Origin: Pseudomonadota bacterium
GTDB taxonomy: Bacteria; Pseudomonadota; Alphaproteobacteria; Rhizobiales; Devosiaceae
Length of the DNA: 64,000 nt
NCBI GenBank assembly: GCA_023388175.1
Contig: JAEWGT010000005.1
Location: 314,656 to 378,655, forward strand
Reading direction: 5' to 3'
Below, piece after piece: positions 9,187 through 16,821 of the stretch (positions are counted from its first letter, which is position 1; every line of letters starts with the position of its first letter). Under the pieces are notes generated by a model, which was given only the letters and a program-made list of their open reading frames with translations, was not told where the DNA came from and made no database searches. Position numbers and translations under genes: made by a program.

Positions 9187-9546
9187 TCAGGCGGCCAGCA
9201 GCCGTTCGACCTCGCTCACCAGGTCCTTGAGATGGAAGGGCTTGGAAAGCACCGAGGCGTCCTTGGGAGCGTCGCTGTCCGGGTTGAGCGCCACCGCGGC
9301 AAATCCGGTGATGAACATGACCTTGAGGTCCGGGTCCAGCTCGGTCGCGCGCCGCGCCAGCTCGATCCCGTCCATTTCCGGCATCACGATATCGCTGAGC
9401 AACAGCGAGAACGGCTCCTCGCGCAGCCGCTCATAGGCGGAAAGCCCGTTATCGAACGACACCACCTCATAACCGGCACTCTTGAGCGCGCGCGTGAGGA
9501 ACTGGCGCATATCGTTGTCGTCTTCAGCGAGCAGGATTCGCTTCAT
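9187..9546 (-). CDS. cpdR: CpdR-type single-domain response regulator
   Basis: A 119-residue receiver domain without an output domain. The acidic pocket is EDD near residues 8-10, the phospho-acceptor is Asp52 in SDIVMPEMDG, and the conserved lysine is in SKPFHL near the C terminus. The chain ends in two alanines, as in CpdR of Caulobacter and Sinorhizobium. CpdR family members, when unphosphorylated, direct ClpXP to cell-cycle proteins. The start was set at the ATG preceded by GAGGA; the longer open frame upstream is not receiver-like. A GANTC methylation site lies in the upstream region at 9577-9581. Confidence 0.9.
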   Translation of the reverse strand: MKRILLAEDDNDMRQFLTRALKSAGYEVVSFDNGLSAYERLREEPFSLLLSDIVMPEMDGIELARRATELDPDLKVMFITGFAAVALNPDSDAPKDASVLSKPFHLKDLVSEVERLLAA

Positions 9547-9759
9547 CAATAAATCCTCGGGATCTGGCCGGCAGTTGAGTCGTCTCTTTGGGCGATGTTT
9601 AAGGCAGTTGAATGCTTTCGCAACACCCGCCATCTCACTATGCCGGTTTTTTCGTCCTGTATCGTGCAGTCGGGCAACTGGACAAGCAGGCCTGGCCGCT
9701 TCACATTGGATGCAAGACAAATCAATTGCGGCCAATGGCTGCCCGAGCGGGAGACAGGC

Positions 9760-10656
9760 GTGCGGTCCGACTATTGGGATCAACCCGCATTCGAAACGAT
9801 CAGGCCACGGCGCGTGCTCGCGCCGGTCGTGTTCAATTCACCGCATTCAGGACGGGTCTATCCGGCGCGCTTCATGGGCATGACCAGGCTCGACCATCTC
9901 TCGATCCGCCAGTCTGAAGATGCCTTTGTCGATGACCTGTTCGCCCGCGCGCCCCATCTTGGCGCGCCTCTGCTGCGGGCGCACTTCCCCCGGGCCTATC
10001 TCGACGTCAACCGCGAACCCTGGGAGCTCGACCCCACCATGTTCGCCGAGCCGCTCTCGGACCGGTTCAACACCACCTCGCCCCGTGTCGCGGCGGGGCT
10101 TGGCACGCTGGCCCGCGTCGTGGCGGAGAACAAGCCGATCTATCGCGAGCGCCTGACGCTCGATGACGCGCGCATGCGCATCGAGGGCATTTATCATCCC
10201 TATCATGCGGCCCTGCAGAAACTGCTCGGCGAATCGCTGTCCGGCTTCGGCATTGCCGTTTTGATCGATTGCCATTCCATGCCGCGTATCGGCCGCCATG
10301 GCGAGCGGGCCGCGCCGGACATCGTGCTGGGCGACCGCTATGGCACCACCTGCGCGACCCCGCTCGTTGACCTGGTGGAAACCGTATTCGCCGCATCGGG
10401 CCTGCGCGTGGCGCGCAACCGGCCCTATGCCGGTGGCTTCTGCACCCGCACCTATGGCCGCCCCCAGCACGGGGTCCATGCCTTGCAGATCGAAATCAGC
10501 CGGCATCTCTACATGAATGAGGCGACTCTGGAGAAAAATGCCGGCTTCGACAGCATCAGGGACATGATCGAGCGGCTGATCCAGACCCTGATCGGCATTG
10601 ATCTGGCGGCCCTGGCGGGCCATGGCGCCATTGTCGACCGCGCCGCCGCCGAATGA
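9760..10656 (+). CDS. N-formylglutamate amidohydrolase family protein
   Basis: A 298-residue zinc-hydrolase-fold protein. Signs of the family are VVFNSPHSGRVYP near the N terminus, the acidic RQSEDAFVDDLF segment, and IDCHSMPR with a likely metal ligand. The family releases formate from N-formylglutamate in histidine breakdown, but many members stand outside hut operons, as here, so the substrate is uncertain. The GTG at 9760 was chosen because GGGAG precedes it by about seven bases and family similarity begins there. Divergent from cpdR. Confidence 0.85.
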   Translation: MRSDYWDQPAFETIRPRRVLAPVVFNSPHSGRVYPARFMGMTRLDHLSIRQSEDAFVDDLFARAPHLGAPLLRAHFPRAYLDVNREPWELDPTMFAEPLSDRFNTTSPRVAAGLGTLARVVAENKPIYRERLTLDDARMRIEGIYHPYHAALQKLLGESLSGFGIAVLIDCHSMPRIGRHGERAAPDIVLGDRYGTTCATPLVDLVETVFAASGLRVARNRPYAGGFCTRTYGRPQHGVHALQIEISRHLYMNEATLEKNAGFDSIRDMIERLIQTLIGIDLAALAGHGAIVDRAAAE

Positions 10657-10674
10657 ACCTGTCATTGATGCAAT

Positions 10675-10702
10675 AAAAAAGGGCCGTCCCCAAAGACGGC
10701 CC
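10675..10702 (-). terminator. Strong minus-strand terminator without an assigned minus-strand gene
   Basis: The perfect 8-bp stem GGGCCGTC / GACGGCCC (10681-10688 with 10695-10702) is followed on the minus strand by TTTTTTATTG. On the plus strand no T tract follows, so it does not look like the terminator of the amidohydrolase gene. It implies a minus-strand transcript from the 10.7-10.97 kb gap. Confidence 0.8.
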
Positions 10703-10977
10703 CAGTCAAGGGAGGAACGATGCCCACCGGGCGCGGGGCCTCAACCGCGCAATCCGGCGCTCACCATGCCCTTCCGGGATGAACTGATTTGCATGAGGCC
10801 ACAAGTAACTACGCGATAATGCACAGCCGATCCTGCCCGTCTGTTGCAAAAAAGAATCAACCATCGCCGTAGCTTTACCTAGAGCCCGCACCGTTTTTTC
10901 AGTCTCATCTTCAGCCATTGCAACTATAACATCTATTGAACTCAAGGCCTTGCGCCCCAGCCAGGACATTGCTTCTC
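10703..10977 (-). ncRNA. Candidate unannotated minus-strand transcript (small RNA or 70-residue protein)
   Basis: The gap between the amidohydrolase gene and hisN holds no plus-strand gene but ends on the minus side in a strong terminator. A minus-strand frame starting ATG at 10918 (MAEDETEKTVRALGKATAMV...) ends in TGA at 10706, four bases before the terminator stem. Its codons (GCT, ACT, AAA, CTA, TCT, TTT) are unlike those of neighbouring genes and no ribosome site is evident, which favours a small RNA over a protein. TATAGT lies just upstream of the ATG, without a clear -35 element. Confidence 0.35.
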
Positions 10978-11769
10978 ATGGACACGCCCATCGACTTCGT
11001 CGAAATTGAAAAAGTGCTGCTGGCGGCCGGGCACGCCGCTGCCGGGCGCACCTTGCCCCTGTTCCGCACCCCGCTCGCTATCGACAACAAGCTCGAAGCC
11101 GGCTTCGATCCGGTCACCGAGGCGGACAAAGGTGCAGAAACCGCCATTCGCGCCATCATCGCCGAGGCCTGTCCCGACCATGCCATTATCGGCGAAGAAT
11201 GGGGCATGACGGGCCAAAGCCGCTATTCATGGATTATCGACCCGGTCGATGGCACCCGCGCCTTCATTTCCGGCGCGCCGGTCTGGGGCACGCTGATCGG
11301 CTTTGCCGTGGATGGCGTGGCGGTGGCAGGACTGATGAGCCAACCCTTTATCGGCGAGCAATTCCTGGCCGTGCCCGGTCGCTCCACCTATCGGCGCGGC
11401 GATAAAATTGAAGCCAATCGCACCAGTGGCCAGACCGACCTCGCCGCCGCCCGCGTCTTCACCACCACGCCCAACCTCTTCCGGGGCGAACATTGGAGCA
11501 AATGGGAAGCCATCGAGGCCAATACACGCCTGCAACGCTTCGGCATGGATTGCTATGGCTATGCCCTGCTTGCCGCCGGCCATGCCGATCTGGTCATCGA
11601 GCCCTATCTCAATACCTATGACATCGCCGCCCTCGTCCCGATCATCCGCGAGGCTGGTGGCGCCATCGCCTGCTGGGACGGGTCCGAACCGACCGGCGGC
11701 GGCAATGTCGTCGCGGCGGCCAGCCGGGACTTGCTCGACAAGGCGCTCGATCTGATCCGCATGGCCTGA
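10978..11769 (+). CDS. hisN: Histidinol-phosphatase, inositol monophosphatase family
   Basis: A 263-residue magnesium-dependent phosphatase. The metal-binding motifs are DPVTEAD (44-50), GEE (72-74) and DPVDGTR (88-94), followed by AFISGAPVWG. The FISG variant and overall form match HisN of actinobacteria and rhizobia, which dephosphorylates histidinol phosphate in histidine synthesis; a general inositol-phosphatase role remains possible. A separated inverted repeat (GGGCAAGGC at 11774 with GCCTTGCCC at 11844) lies between this gene and the convergent pilus gene. Confidence 0.85.
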   Translation: MDTPIDFVEIEKVLLAAGHAAAGRTLPLFRTPLAIDNKLEAGFDPVTEADKGAETAIRAIIAEACPDHAIIGEEWGMTGQSRYSWIIDPVDGTRAFISGAPVWGTLIGFAVDGVAVAGLMSQPFIGEQFLAVPGRSTYRRGDKIEANRTSGQTDLAAARVFTTTPNLFRGEHWSKWEAIEANTRLQRFGMDCYGYALLAAGHADLVIEPYLNTYDIAALVPIIREAGGAIACWDGSEPTGGGNVVAAASRDLLDKALDLIRMA

Positions 11770-11857
11770 GCCAGGGCAAGGCGATCATGGGCGATCCGGC
11801 CCAAACGGGCGGGGCCGCTCCACCCCTGAGGCTGAAGACCAAGGCCTTGCCCTGCTT

Positions 11858-12376
11858 CTAGCGAAAGGCGATGGCTGATACGAAACGCGGCCTGTGCGCC
11901 GCCTGCACCTTGAACTCGAATTCCCCCAGTCCGACAATATCGGCCAGGCGGCGATGCGGCACGAAGCTCTCGGTCAAAAGCACCGAATCCCCGTCGGCGA
12001 TATTCGGTAGAGCCTCGGTGGGCAGGGGTGTGGACGGCACGTTGACGCCGGCGCTGCGGGTCCAGTTGACCACAAGCCGCTCGCCGTTTCTCGAAATCGA
12101 ACTGACCCTGATGCCGCCCTCAATAGCTCCGGGCACGATCTGGCGCATCAGCACCAGCATGGAATCCAGTTCGGCCTGGCTCATCACCATCTGGCGGGAC
12201 ATCATGTCGCCGACGGTAAAGGTCGCCTTTTCCACGCTCTGCCAGGTCCGGAACAGATCGAACAGCGCAACCGAGCCGAGCAGCAGCAGCAAAAGCACCG
12301 GCATGAGCAGTGCAAATTCTACCGCATTGGCGCCGCGTTCGTCTTTTCGGAATCGGTGGATTATGGACCCGGTCAT
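11858..12376 (-). CDS. TadE-like pilus assembly protein
   Basis: A 172-residue pseudopilin-like protein. The N terminus RFRKDERGANAVEFALLMPVLLLLLLG shows the TadE pattern: a short basic stretch, a glycine and glutamate before the hydrophobic helix, and then an extracytoplasmic domain. TadE-type minor pseudopilins are processed by a prepilin peptidase and needed for Flp/Tad pilus assembly. It is last of three minus-strand genes; its ATG overlaps the stop codon of the gene before it by one base, implying coupled translation. Confidence 0.87.
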   Translation of the reverse strand: MTGSIIHRFRKDERGANAVEFALLMPVLLLLLLGSVALFDLFRTWQSVEKATFTVGDMMSRQMVMSQAELDSMLVLMRQIVPGAIEGGIRVSSISRNGERLVVNWTRSAGVNVPSTPLPTEALPNIADGDSVLLTESFVPHRRLADIVGLGEFEFKVQAAHRPRFVSAIAFR

Positions 12377-12906
12377 CAGGCCGGCTCGTTCACGAAGCCG
12401 GATTTGGAGATGATGCGCATATCCCCGCTCTCATCCCTGCGCAGTGCCAGTCCGAGGCCCAGACCGGGCGTGATGGGCCGGACGACAAAACAGGCCCGCA
12501 CGAACATCACCTCTGCACGCCCGGCCTGCGCGAAGCGCAGCACCGGGGCGGCCGAACTGCTGCGATTGACACAGCGCGTGTCATCACTGGGATAGCCGCT
12601 CGTGCCCTGGATACGAAACAGCTCCAGCGCCAGCGTATTGTTGCAATCATTGAGCACCAGCGCATGTTCGCAGACGCGCCTGCGCAAACTGGCCTGGGTC
12701 GGATTGGGCAGGCTGCCAATGCGCAACTCGCGCACCGTCTGGTCCAGCGCGCGGTCCAGCATGATGGTCTGCACCATGGTCCATCCCGCTTCCAGCGTCG
12801 CCATGATCGTCAGCAGCAGGAAAGGCACGACCAGCGCAAATTCTAGCGCCGCTGCGCCCGAGCGATCTTTCAGCAGGCTTTTGCCCATGCGGTTGCGCGC
12901 GATCAT
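12376..12906 (-). CDS. TadE-like pilus assembly protein (second copy)
   Basis: A 176-residue protein beginning MIARNRMGKSLLKDRSGAAA followed by LEFALVVPFLLLTIMA, again the TadE pseudopilin signature with a single N-terminal helix and a periplasmic domain. Several cysteines in the second half (CEHALVLNDC, DDTRCVN) could form disulfides. The start codon overlaps the TadG stop in an ATGA arrangement, and its own stop overlaps the next start. A longer open frame upstream is the complement of TadG codons and was discarded. Confidence 0.87.
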   Translation of the reverse strand: MIARNRMGKSLLKDRSGAAALEFALVVPFLLLTIMATLEAGWTMVQTIMLDRALDQTVRELRIGSLPNPTQASLRRRVCEHALVLNDCNNTLALELFRIQGTSGYPSDDTRCVNRSSSAAPVLRFAQAGRAEVMFVRACFVVRPITPGLGLGLALRRDESGDMRIISKSGFVNEPA

Positions 12907-14231
12907 TGAACCAGTTTCACTTTCTGGATGGCGGTGGCGACCGACCGGAAGGCGCCGGCAATATCGAGGCCCTGCACATTGTAGAAATGGCTGGCGCTTG
13001 AAGCGCAGTTGCGCATTTCGGTTTGTCCCGTTGCGGTCAACTGGAACCCGATGGTGAAAACGATGACGCCGTTGTTCTTGGCCCGGTTGCACACCTGATA
13101 GAGGCGGTCGCGCGACGTATTGCGACTTTCCACCTCCGTATTCCCACCCGACCCCTCGGGATTGCGGGGATAGGCATATTGCTTGGGCCGAAACTGCGCG
13201 GAAATATCGCCATCGGTCATCAGCACGATCACCTTGAGCGTATTGGCGTCGCCGAAATCGGCAGGACGGTTGGAAAAGGCGTTATTCACCACGCCTGCGC
13301 CCGCCAGTTTTGAAACGAAGGGCCGCTGCACCGGGTCGAGCAGCAGCAGTCCCCAATTGGTGCCGATCGCCGTGCCGGTCCCGTCGAACATCTTGAGGGT
13401 ATCGATCCGGTTCTTGAGCGCGGTGGCATTGTTGGAGAGGTAGGTGATGGCACTCACCTCTTCGGGGCACCACGGCCAGCCCAGCACGGGATCGTTCTGG
13501 CTGGTATGGTTCTGTGTGAAATGTGCCAGCTGGGTGCGTGCGGCAAAGGCAATATTGGGATTGCCGTAATCGGCGGCCAGAAATTCGACACAGGACGAAT
13601 GGTTGTGCTGGCGCGGCACGCCGAGCAGGCCGAAGGCGGTCGCGCCAGGATTGACCGAGCCCGCATAGGGCACGACGCTGATCGTGGTCGTAGCCATGCT
13701 GTCCGGCGTCAGCATGGCATCGATGAAGTCCTTGGCCGCGGGACGCAACAGGCTGATGCGCGTCGGTGCGCCCGCCGGCTCGCTGAAGCGCATCGAGCCT
13801 GACATATCCAGCATGAGGGAGATTTCGAGATTGCTGCGGCGTTCTTCCGCGCCGGCATTGACCGCAATGCCCAGCGAGTTGATGCCGATCAGCGACAGAA
13901 AGCCTGTCGGCATCTGGTAATGCGCATTGACGCGGATCGAGCGGACATTGAGCGAGATTGTATAGTCATAGTCGAGATTGACCTGCTCGCTAAAGGTCAA
14001 TGTCTTGAGGTAGTCCTGCACGGTGTCTTCCACCGGCACGCTTTGCGACAGTGACGCAGCAGCGAGAACGCCGCGGTCGATCCCATCCTGCAATTGCGCC
14101 CTATAGGCCTCATAGCGCGCAATATCGGTGGCACCACCGGCAAGCACCAGCATGGGCAGCAGCAGCAATGCGACGATAATGGCGATATTGCCGCCCTCGT
14201 CGCGAACAAACCGCGCTCCGATCCACCCCAT
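12903..14231 (-). CDS. TadG-like pilus protein with von Willebrand A domain
   Basis: A 442-residue membrane-anchored protein. The N-terminal FVRDEGGNIAIIVALLLLPMLVLAG is a TadE/TadG anchor. A von Willebrand factor A domain follows, with the MIDAS start MLDMSGSM and a later LMTDGD. TadG is proposed to join the inner and outer parts of the Tad secretion/pilus machine. The ATG at 14231 was preferred to a TTG 21 bases upstream. A TTAA-N7-TTTA sequence at 14289-14303 is a one-mismatch CtrA-like site. The core tad genes (ATPase, secretin, pilin) are not in this window. Confidence 0.85.
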   Translation of the reverse strand: MGWIGARFVRDEGGNIAIIVALLLLPMLVLAGGATDIARYEAYRAQLQDGIDRGVLAAASLSQSVPVEDTVQDYLKTLTFSEQVNLDYDYTISLNVRSIRVNAHYQMPTGFLSLIGINSLGIAVNAGAEERRSNLEISLMLDMSGSMRFSEPAGAPTRISLLRPAAKDFIDAMLTPDSMATTTISVVPYAGSVNPGATAFGLLGVPRQHNHSSCVEFLAADYGNPNIAFAARTQLAHFTQNHTSQNDPVLGWPWCPEEVSAITYLSNNATALKNRIDTLKMFDGTGTAIGTNWGLLLLDPVQRPFVSKLAGAGVVNNAFSNRPADFGDANTLKVIVLMTDGDISAQFRPKQYAYPRNPEGSGGNTEVESRNTSRDRLYQVCNRAKNNGVIVFTIGFQLTATGQTEMRNCASSASHFYNVQGLDIAGAFRSVATAIQKVKLVQ

Positions 14232-14314
14232 GGCCAATTCTGGCTCCCTCAAGCCATTCTGGCTCGCGCGAGTGTACCAGCGCTATGCTTAATGAACCTT
14301 TTAGTCTGGCCCGC

Positions 14315-15331
14315 TCACCCGCTCTGCTCGGTGATGAAGGCATCGAACGCCGCCAGCACCTGACCGCGAATGGCGTCATTTTCCATGAACAGTTCATGCC
14401 GCGCGCCGGGGATCACCACATGCCGCCCCATGCGCAGGCGCAGGCCCAGTTGCTCTATGGCCGTGGTAGACACCACCCGGTCCCGCGCCGCCGCCAGCAT
14501 CAGCAGCGGAATCTTGATTTCGCCCGGAAAGCTATCCCTGCCGGCATCGACCATGGCGCGCATGGCCGCCGCCAGCCAGCGGAATGTTGGCGAGCCGAGA
14601 TAGAGGCCGTCATCGGCCCTGATGGTTTCCACCATGCGGGCATATCTCAGCATATCCGAGGTCAGGGGATTATCGGGATACATGGCCTCGTCCGGCCGCC
14701 TGTCGCCCTTGCGCGCCATTGGCAGCCGGCCAAGCCCGACAAAGCTCAGCGTTTCGGCGAACAGCGCCCAGCGCGGCAGGCTGTCCTCCATGCCATGAAG
14801 GCTCACCATCGGCGCTGACAGGAATACCCGGTCAAACATCAGTCGGTCGCGGGTCGCAGCGTAAAGGCTGGCCAGCCCACCCATGGAATGGCCCACGAGA
14901 TAGAACGGTCCCGGACAATCGGGCAGCAGGATATCGGCATGAAAACAGCGCAGATCGGTCCAGTAATCCTCGAACCGGTCGACATAGCCCAGCGTCCGAT
15001 CGCCGATCAGGCGGTCCGATCCACCCTGCCCCCGCCAGTCAAACGTGGCGACGGCAAAGCCGCGCTGGCGGAAATCCTCGATGGTCTCGAAATACTTCTC
15101 GATATATTCGGTGCGCCCCTGCACGAGACACACTGTACCCTTGGGCGCGCCCTTTCCCTTGGGCCAGAGCGCATAACGCAGCCTGACCTTGTCCGAAGTG
15201 GTAAAATAGCCCACCCGGGCGCCCTCAGGCACCGGATTGGAAGCTATGGCGGTCAGTTTCGGTCCATGGGGATCGACTTGGGCGGTCACGTTCGGCCTCG
15301 GGCAATGTCTTTCCCGGACCATATCGGGCAT
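14315..15331 (-). CDS. Alpha/beta hydrolase, lysophospholipase / monoacylglycerol lipase type
   Basis: A serine hydrolase of the YtpA/PldB family. It shows the TFDWRGQGGS oxyanion-side motif, the nucleophile elbow GHSMGG and a late ARDRVV segment with a candidate acid residue; the final histidine is in PGARHELF. There is no obvious signal peptide. Two starts compete. The ATG at 15331 has no ribosome site. A GTG at 15289 (325 residues) has GAGG nearby and overlaps the stop of a 30-codon leader frame in a GTGA arrangement. The region before it also contains a terminator-like hairpin. Confidence 0.87.
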   Translation of the reverse strand: MPDMVRERHCPRPNVTAQVDPHGPKLTAIASNPVPEGARVGYFTTSDKVRLRYALWPKGKGAPKGTVCLVQGRTEYIEKYFETIEDFRQRGFAVATFDWRGQGGSDRLIGDRTLGYVDRFEDYWTDLRCFHADILLPDCPGPFYLVGHSMGGLASLYAATRDRLMFDRVFLSAPMVSLHGMEDSLPRWALFAETLSFVGLGRLPMARKGDRRPDEAMYPDNPLTSDMLRYARMVETIRADDGLYLGSPTFRWLAAAMRAMVDAGRDSFPGEIKIPLLMLAAARDRVVSTTAIEQLGLRLRMGRHVVIPGARHELFMENDAIRGQVLAAFDAFITEQSG

Positions 15332-15378
15332 GGGTAAAAAGAAAAGCCAGCAACCGGTATGGTCGCTGGCTTTCTCAT
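15286..15378 (-). CDS. Candidate 30-residue leader peptide before the hydrolase
   Basis: A short frame, ATG to TGA, beginning MRKPATIPVAGFSFYPCPIW. It is preceded by AAGGAG at a good distance, a better ribosome site than that of the downstream hydrolase. Its TGA overlaps the hydrolase's alternative GTG start (GTGA). Codons 2-12 form the terminator-like hairpin at 15343-15373. This could couple translation to continued transcription, but the peptide may be accidental. Confidence 0.35.
   Translation of the reverse strand: MRKPATIPVAGFSFYPCPIWSGKDIARGRT
15338..15373 (-). terminator. Terminator-like hairpin in the hydrolase leader (possible attenuator)
   Basis: A 9-bp stem AAAGCCAGC / GCTGGCTTT (15343-15351 with 15365-15373), followed on the minus strand by CTTTTTAC. 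It lies upstream of or at the hydrolase start in the direction of transcription, an unusual position for a terminator. It may end an unrecognised upstream transcript or act as an attenuator. Confidence 0.6.
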
Positions 15379-15539
15379 TGCCGCGGCTCCTTGCGGGGGG
15401 CGGATGAAGGAACCGTCAGCATCGTGAACTCCCGAACCGGCTTATTCCGGCCTTGTCCACATGCCCCTTCCTAAATGCCCGCCCCTGAACGCCAACGGAC
15501 CGGCCGGTTCATCTGCCGTTCATCTGCGCAGGCCAGGCC

Positions 15540-15567
15540 CTTGAACGGCTCGAAACCCCACCTACAT
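15540..15567 (+). promoter_or_regulatory. Predicted RpoH (heat-shock sigma) promoter of hsp20
   Basis: CTTGAA at 15540-15545 and CCTACAT at 15561-15567 are separated by 15 bases, or 17 counted from CTTG. This fits the alphaproteobacterial RpoH pattern CTTG-N17-CYTATNT with one mismatch. Transcription would begin about 110 bases before the hsp20 start codon. Confidence 0.6.
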
Positions 15568-15657
15568 CTTGCTTGTCCGCCGGCTATCCGGGGACTTTGG
15601 CCCTGACCGACCAAGCCGCTCGCCGCTTTCGGGAGCATCGTCAGGCAGGGGCCGAGA

Positions 15658-15684
15658 TCACACGTTGCTCAAGGAGAATGTGAC
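15658..15684 (+). promoter_or_regulatory. ROSE-like RNA thermometer hairpin over the hsp20 ribosome site
   Basis: TCACA (15658-15662) pairs with TGTGA (15679-15683). Between them a TTGCT (15665-15669) can pair weakly with the AGGA of the ribosome site AAGGAG (15671-15676), leaving one G bulged, as in the UYGCU motif of ROSE elements. The apical loop is small, so the fold needs testing. Confidence 0.4.
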
Positions 15685-16137
15685 ATGCAGACCTATGATT
15701 TTTCCCCCTTCTACCGTTCCACTGTCGGCTTCGACCGGGTGTTCAATCGCCTCGACTCTCTGGTCGGGCAGGAAACCAAGACCTATCCGCCCTACAATAT
15801 CGAGCGCACTGGTGACGATGCCTACCGCATCTCCATCGCAGTAGCCGGCTTCTCGAATGGCGACATCGCCGTCGAGACCAAGGAAAACAGCCTCGTCGTC
15901 AAAGGTGCCAAGCCGGTCGACAACACCGACAAGCGTGAATTCCTCCATCGCGGCATTGCCGAACGCGCTTTCGAGCTGCGTTTCCAGCTCGCCGACTATG
16001 TCGAGGTCACTGGCGCCAATCTCGAAAACGGCCTGCTCCATCTGGAGCTGAAGCGCGAACTGCCCGAGAGCAAGAAGGCGCGTACCATTCAGATCAATGG
16101 CGGCAGCGCGGCCATCGAGGACAAGTCCGTTAACTAA
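15685..16137 (+). CDS. Small heat shock protein Hsp20
   Basis: A 150-residue alpha-crystallin-type chaperone of the IbpA class, which holds unfolding proteins during heat stress. The N terminus MQTYDFSPFYRSTVGFDRVF is typical of class A rhizobial Hsp20. The alpha-crystallin domain spans about 33-125, with AVAGFSNGDIAVETKENSL and the ENGLLHLELKRELPE segment carrying the L-x-L type strand. It is preceded by a predicted RpoH promoter and a possible RNA thermometer, and followed by a strong terminator, so it is a single-gene heat-shock unit. Confidence 0.95.
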   Translation: MQTYDFSPFYRSTVGFDRVFNRLDSLVGQETKTYPPYNIERTGDDAYRISIAVAGFSNGDIAVETKENSLVVKGAKPVDNTDKREFLHRGIAERAFELRFQLADYVEVTGANLENGLLHLELKRELPESKKARTIQINGGSAAIEDKSVN

Positions 16138-16161
16138 GCGAACTGACGATATGGAAGAAGG

Positions 16162-16190
16162 GCGCGGTCCATTGGGCCGCGCTTTTTGTT
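16162..16190 (+). terminator. Rho-independent terminator of hsp20
   Basis: GCGCGGTCC / GGGCCGCGC stem with a short ATT(G) loop, followed by TTTTTGTTTT, 25-50 bases after the hsp20 stop codon. Confidence 0.9.
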
Positions 16191-16316
16191 TTGGCCCCCT
16201 ACCGTGGCGCGCCCGGCAAAACCTGTCAGGCAAGGAACGAGTCACGGCGGCTCTTAGTTGAAAGGGTGCAGGCACCAGCCCATTCCTTTTCACTATAAGC
16301 GTCAGGATTACGCCCG

Positions 16317-16790
16317 ATGAAAACTCCTTCCATAGATCTCAAGTCGAACGCCAAGTCGGCGGTGATCGAGGTGCTCAATGCGCGCCTCGCTGACGCCATT
16401 GACCTGGCTCTGATCACCAAGCAGGCACACTGGAACCTCAAGGGTCCGAATTTCATCGCCGTGCATGAAATGCTCGACCCGATGCGCGCCAGTCTCGACA
16501 AACACGCGGACACAATTGCGGAGCGCGTTGCTCAGCTCGATGGTATTGCACTGGGCACCAGCCAGGTTGTCGCCAAGGCGACGCAATTGGATGCCTATCC
16601 CACCGACATCCGCAAGGTCGCTGACCATCTGGCGGCTCTGGCCGACCGTTATGCCAAGCTGGCCAATCAGGTGCGCGAGGATATCGACACTACCGACGAA
16701 GCCGGCGATGCCGACAGCGCCGATATTCTCACCGCCTTCTCTCGCGATCTCGACAAGAACCTCTGGTTCATCAAGTCTCATCTCGAATAG
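16317..16790 (+). CDS. dps: Dps-family DNA-protecting ferritin
   Basis: A 157-residue dodecameric mini-ferritin that stores iron, detoxifies peroxide and can shield DNA. The inter-subunit ferroxidase ligands are all in register: His38 (KQAHWN), His50, Asp54, Asp65 and Glu69. The GTSQVVAKATQLDAYPTD loop is typical. The N terminus is short with only two lysines, so DNA binding may be weak. CACTATAAG lies about 25 bases upstream as a possible -10 element. A GGGCAAGG / CCTTGCCC hairpin follows the stop. Confidence 0.93.
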   Translation: MKTPSIDLKSNAKSAVIEVLNARLADAIDLALITKQAHWNLKGPNFIAVHEMLDPMRASLDKHADTIAERVAQLDGIALGTSQVVAKATQLDAYPTDIRKVADHLAALADRYAKLANQVREDIDTTDEAGDADSADILTAFSRDLDKNLWFIKSHLE

Positions 16791-16796
16791 CATCAG

Positions 16797-16821
16797 GGGC
16801 AAGGTGCCGCGCGCCTTGCCC
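16797..16821 (+). terminator. Terminator-like hairpin after dps
   Basis: GGGCAAGG (16797-16804) pairs with CCTTGCCC (16814-16821), seven bases after the dps stop codon. Only a short TGTT follows, so termination strength is uncertain. Confidence 0.6.

Noticed and set aside
9160..9552. A plus-strand frame opposite cpdR
   Set aside because: The minus strand holds a complete receiver domain with all phosphorylation-site residues, so the plus frame is a shadow.
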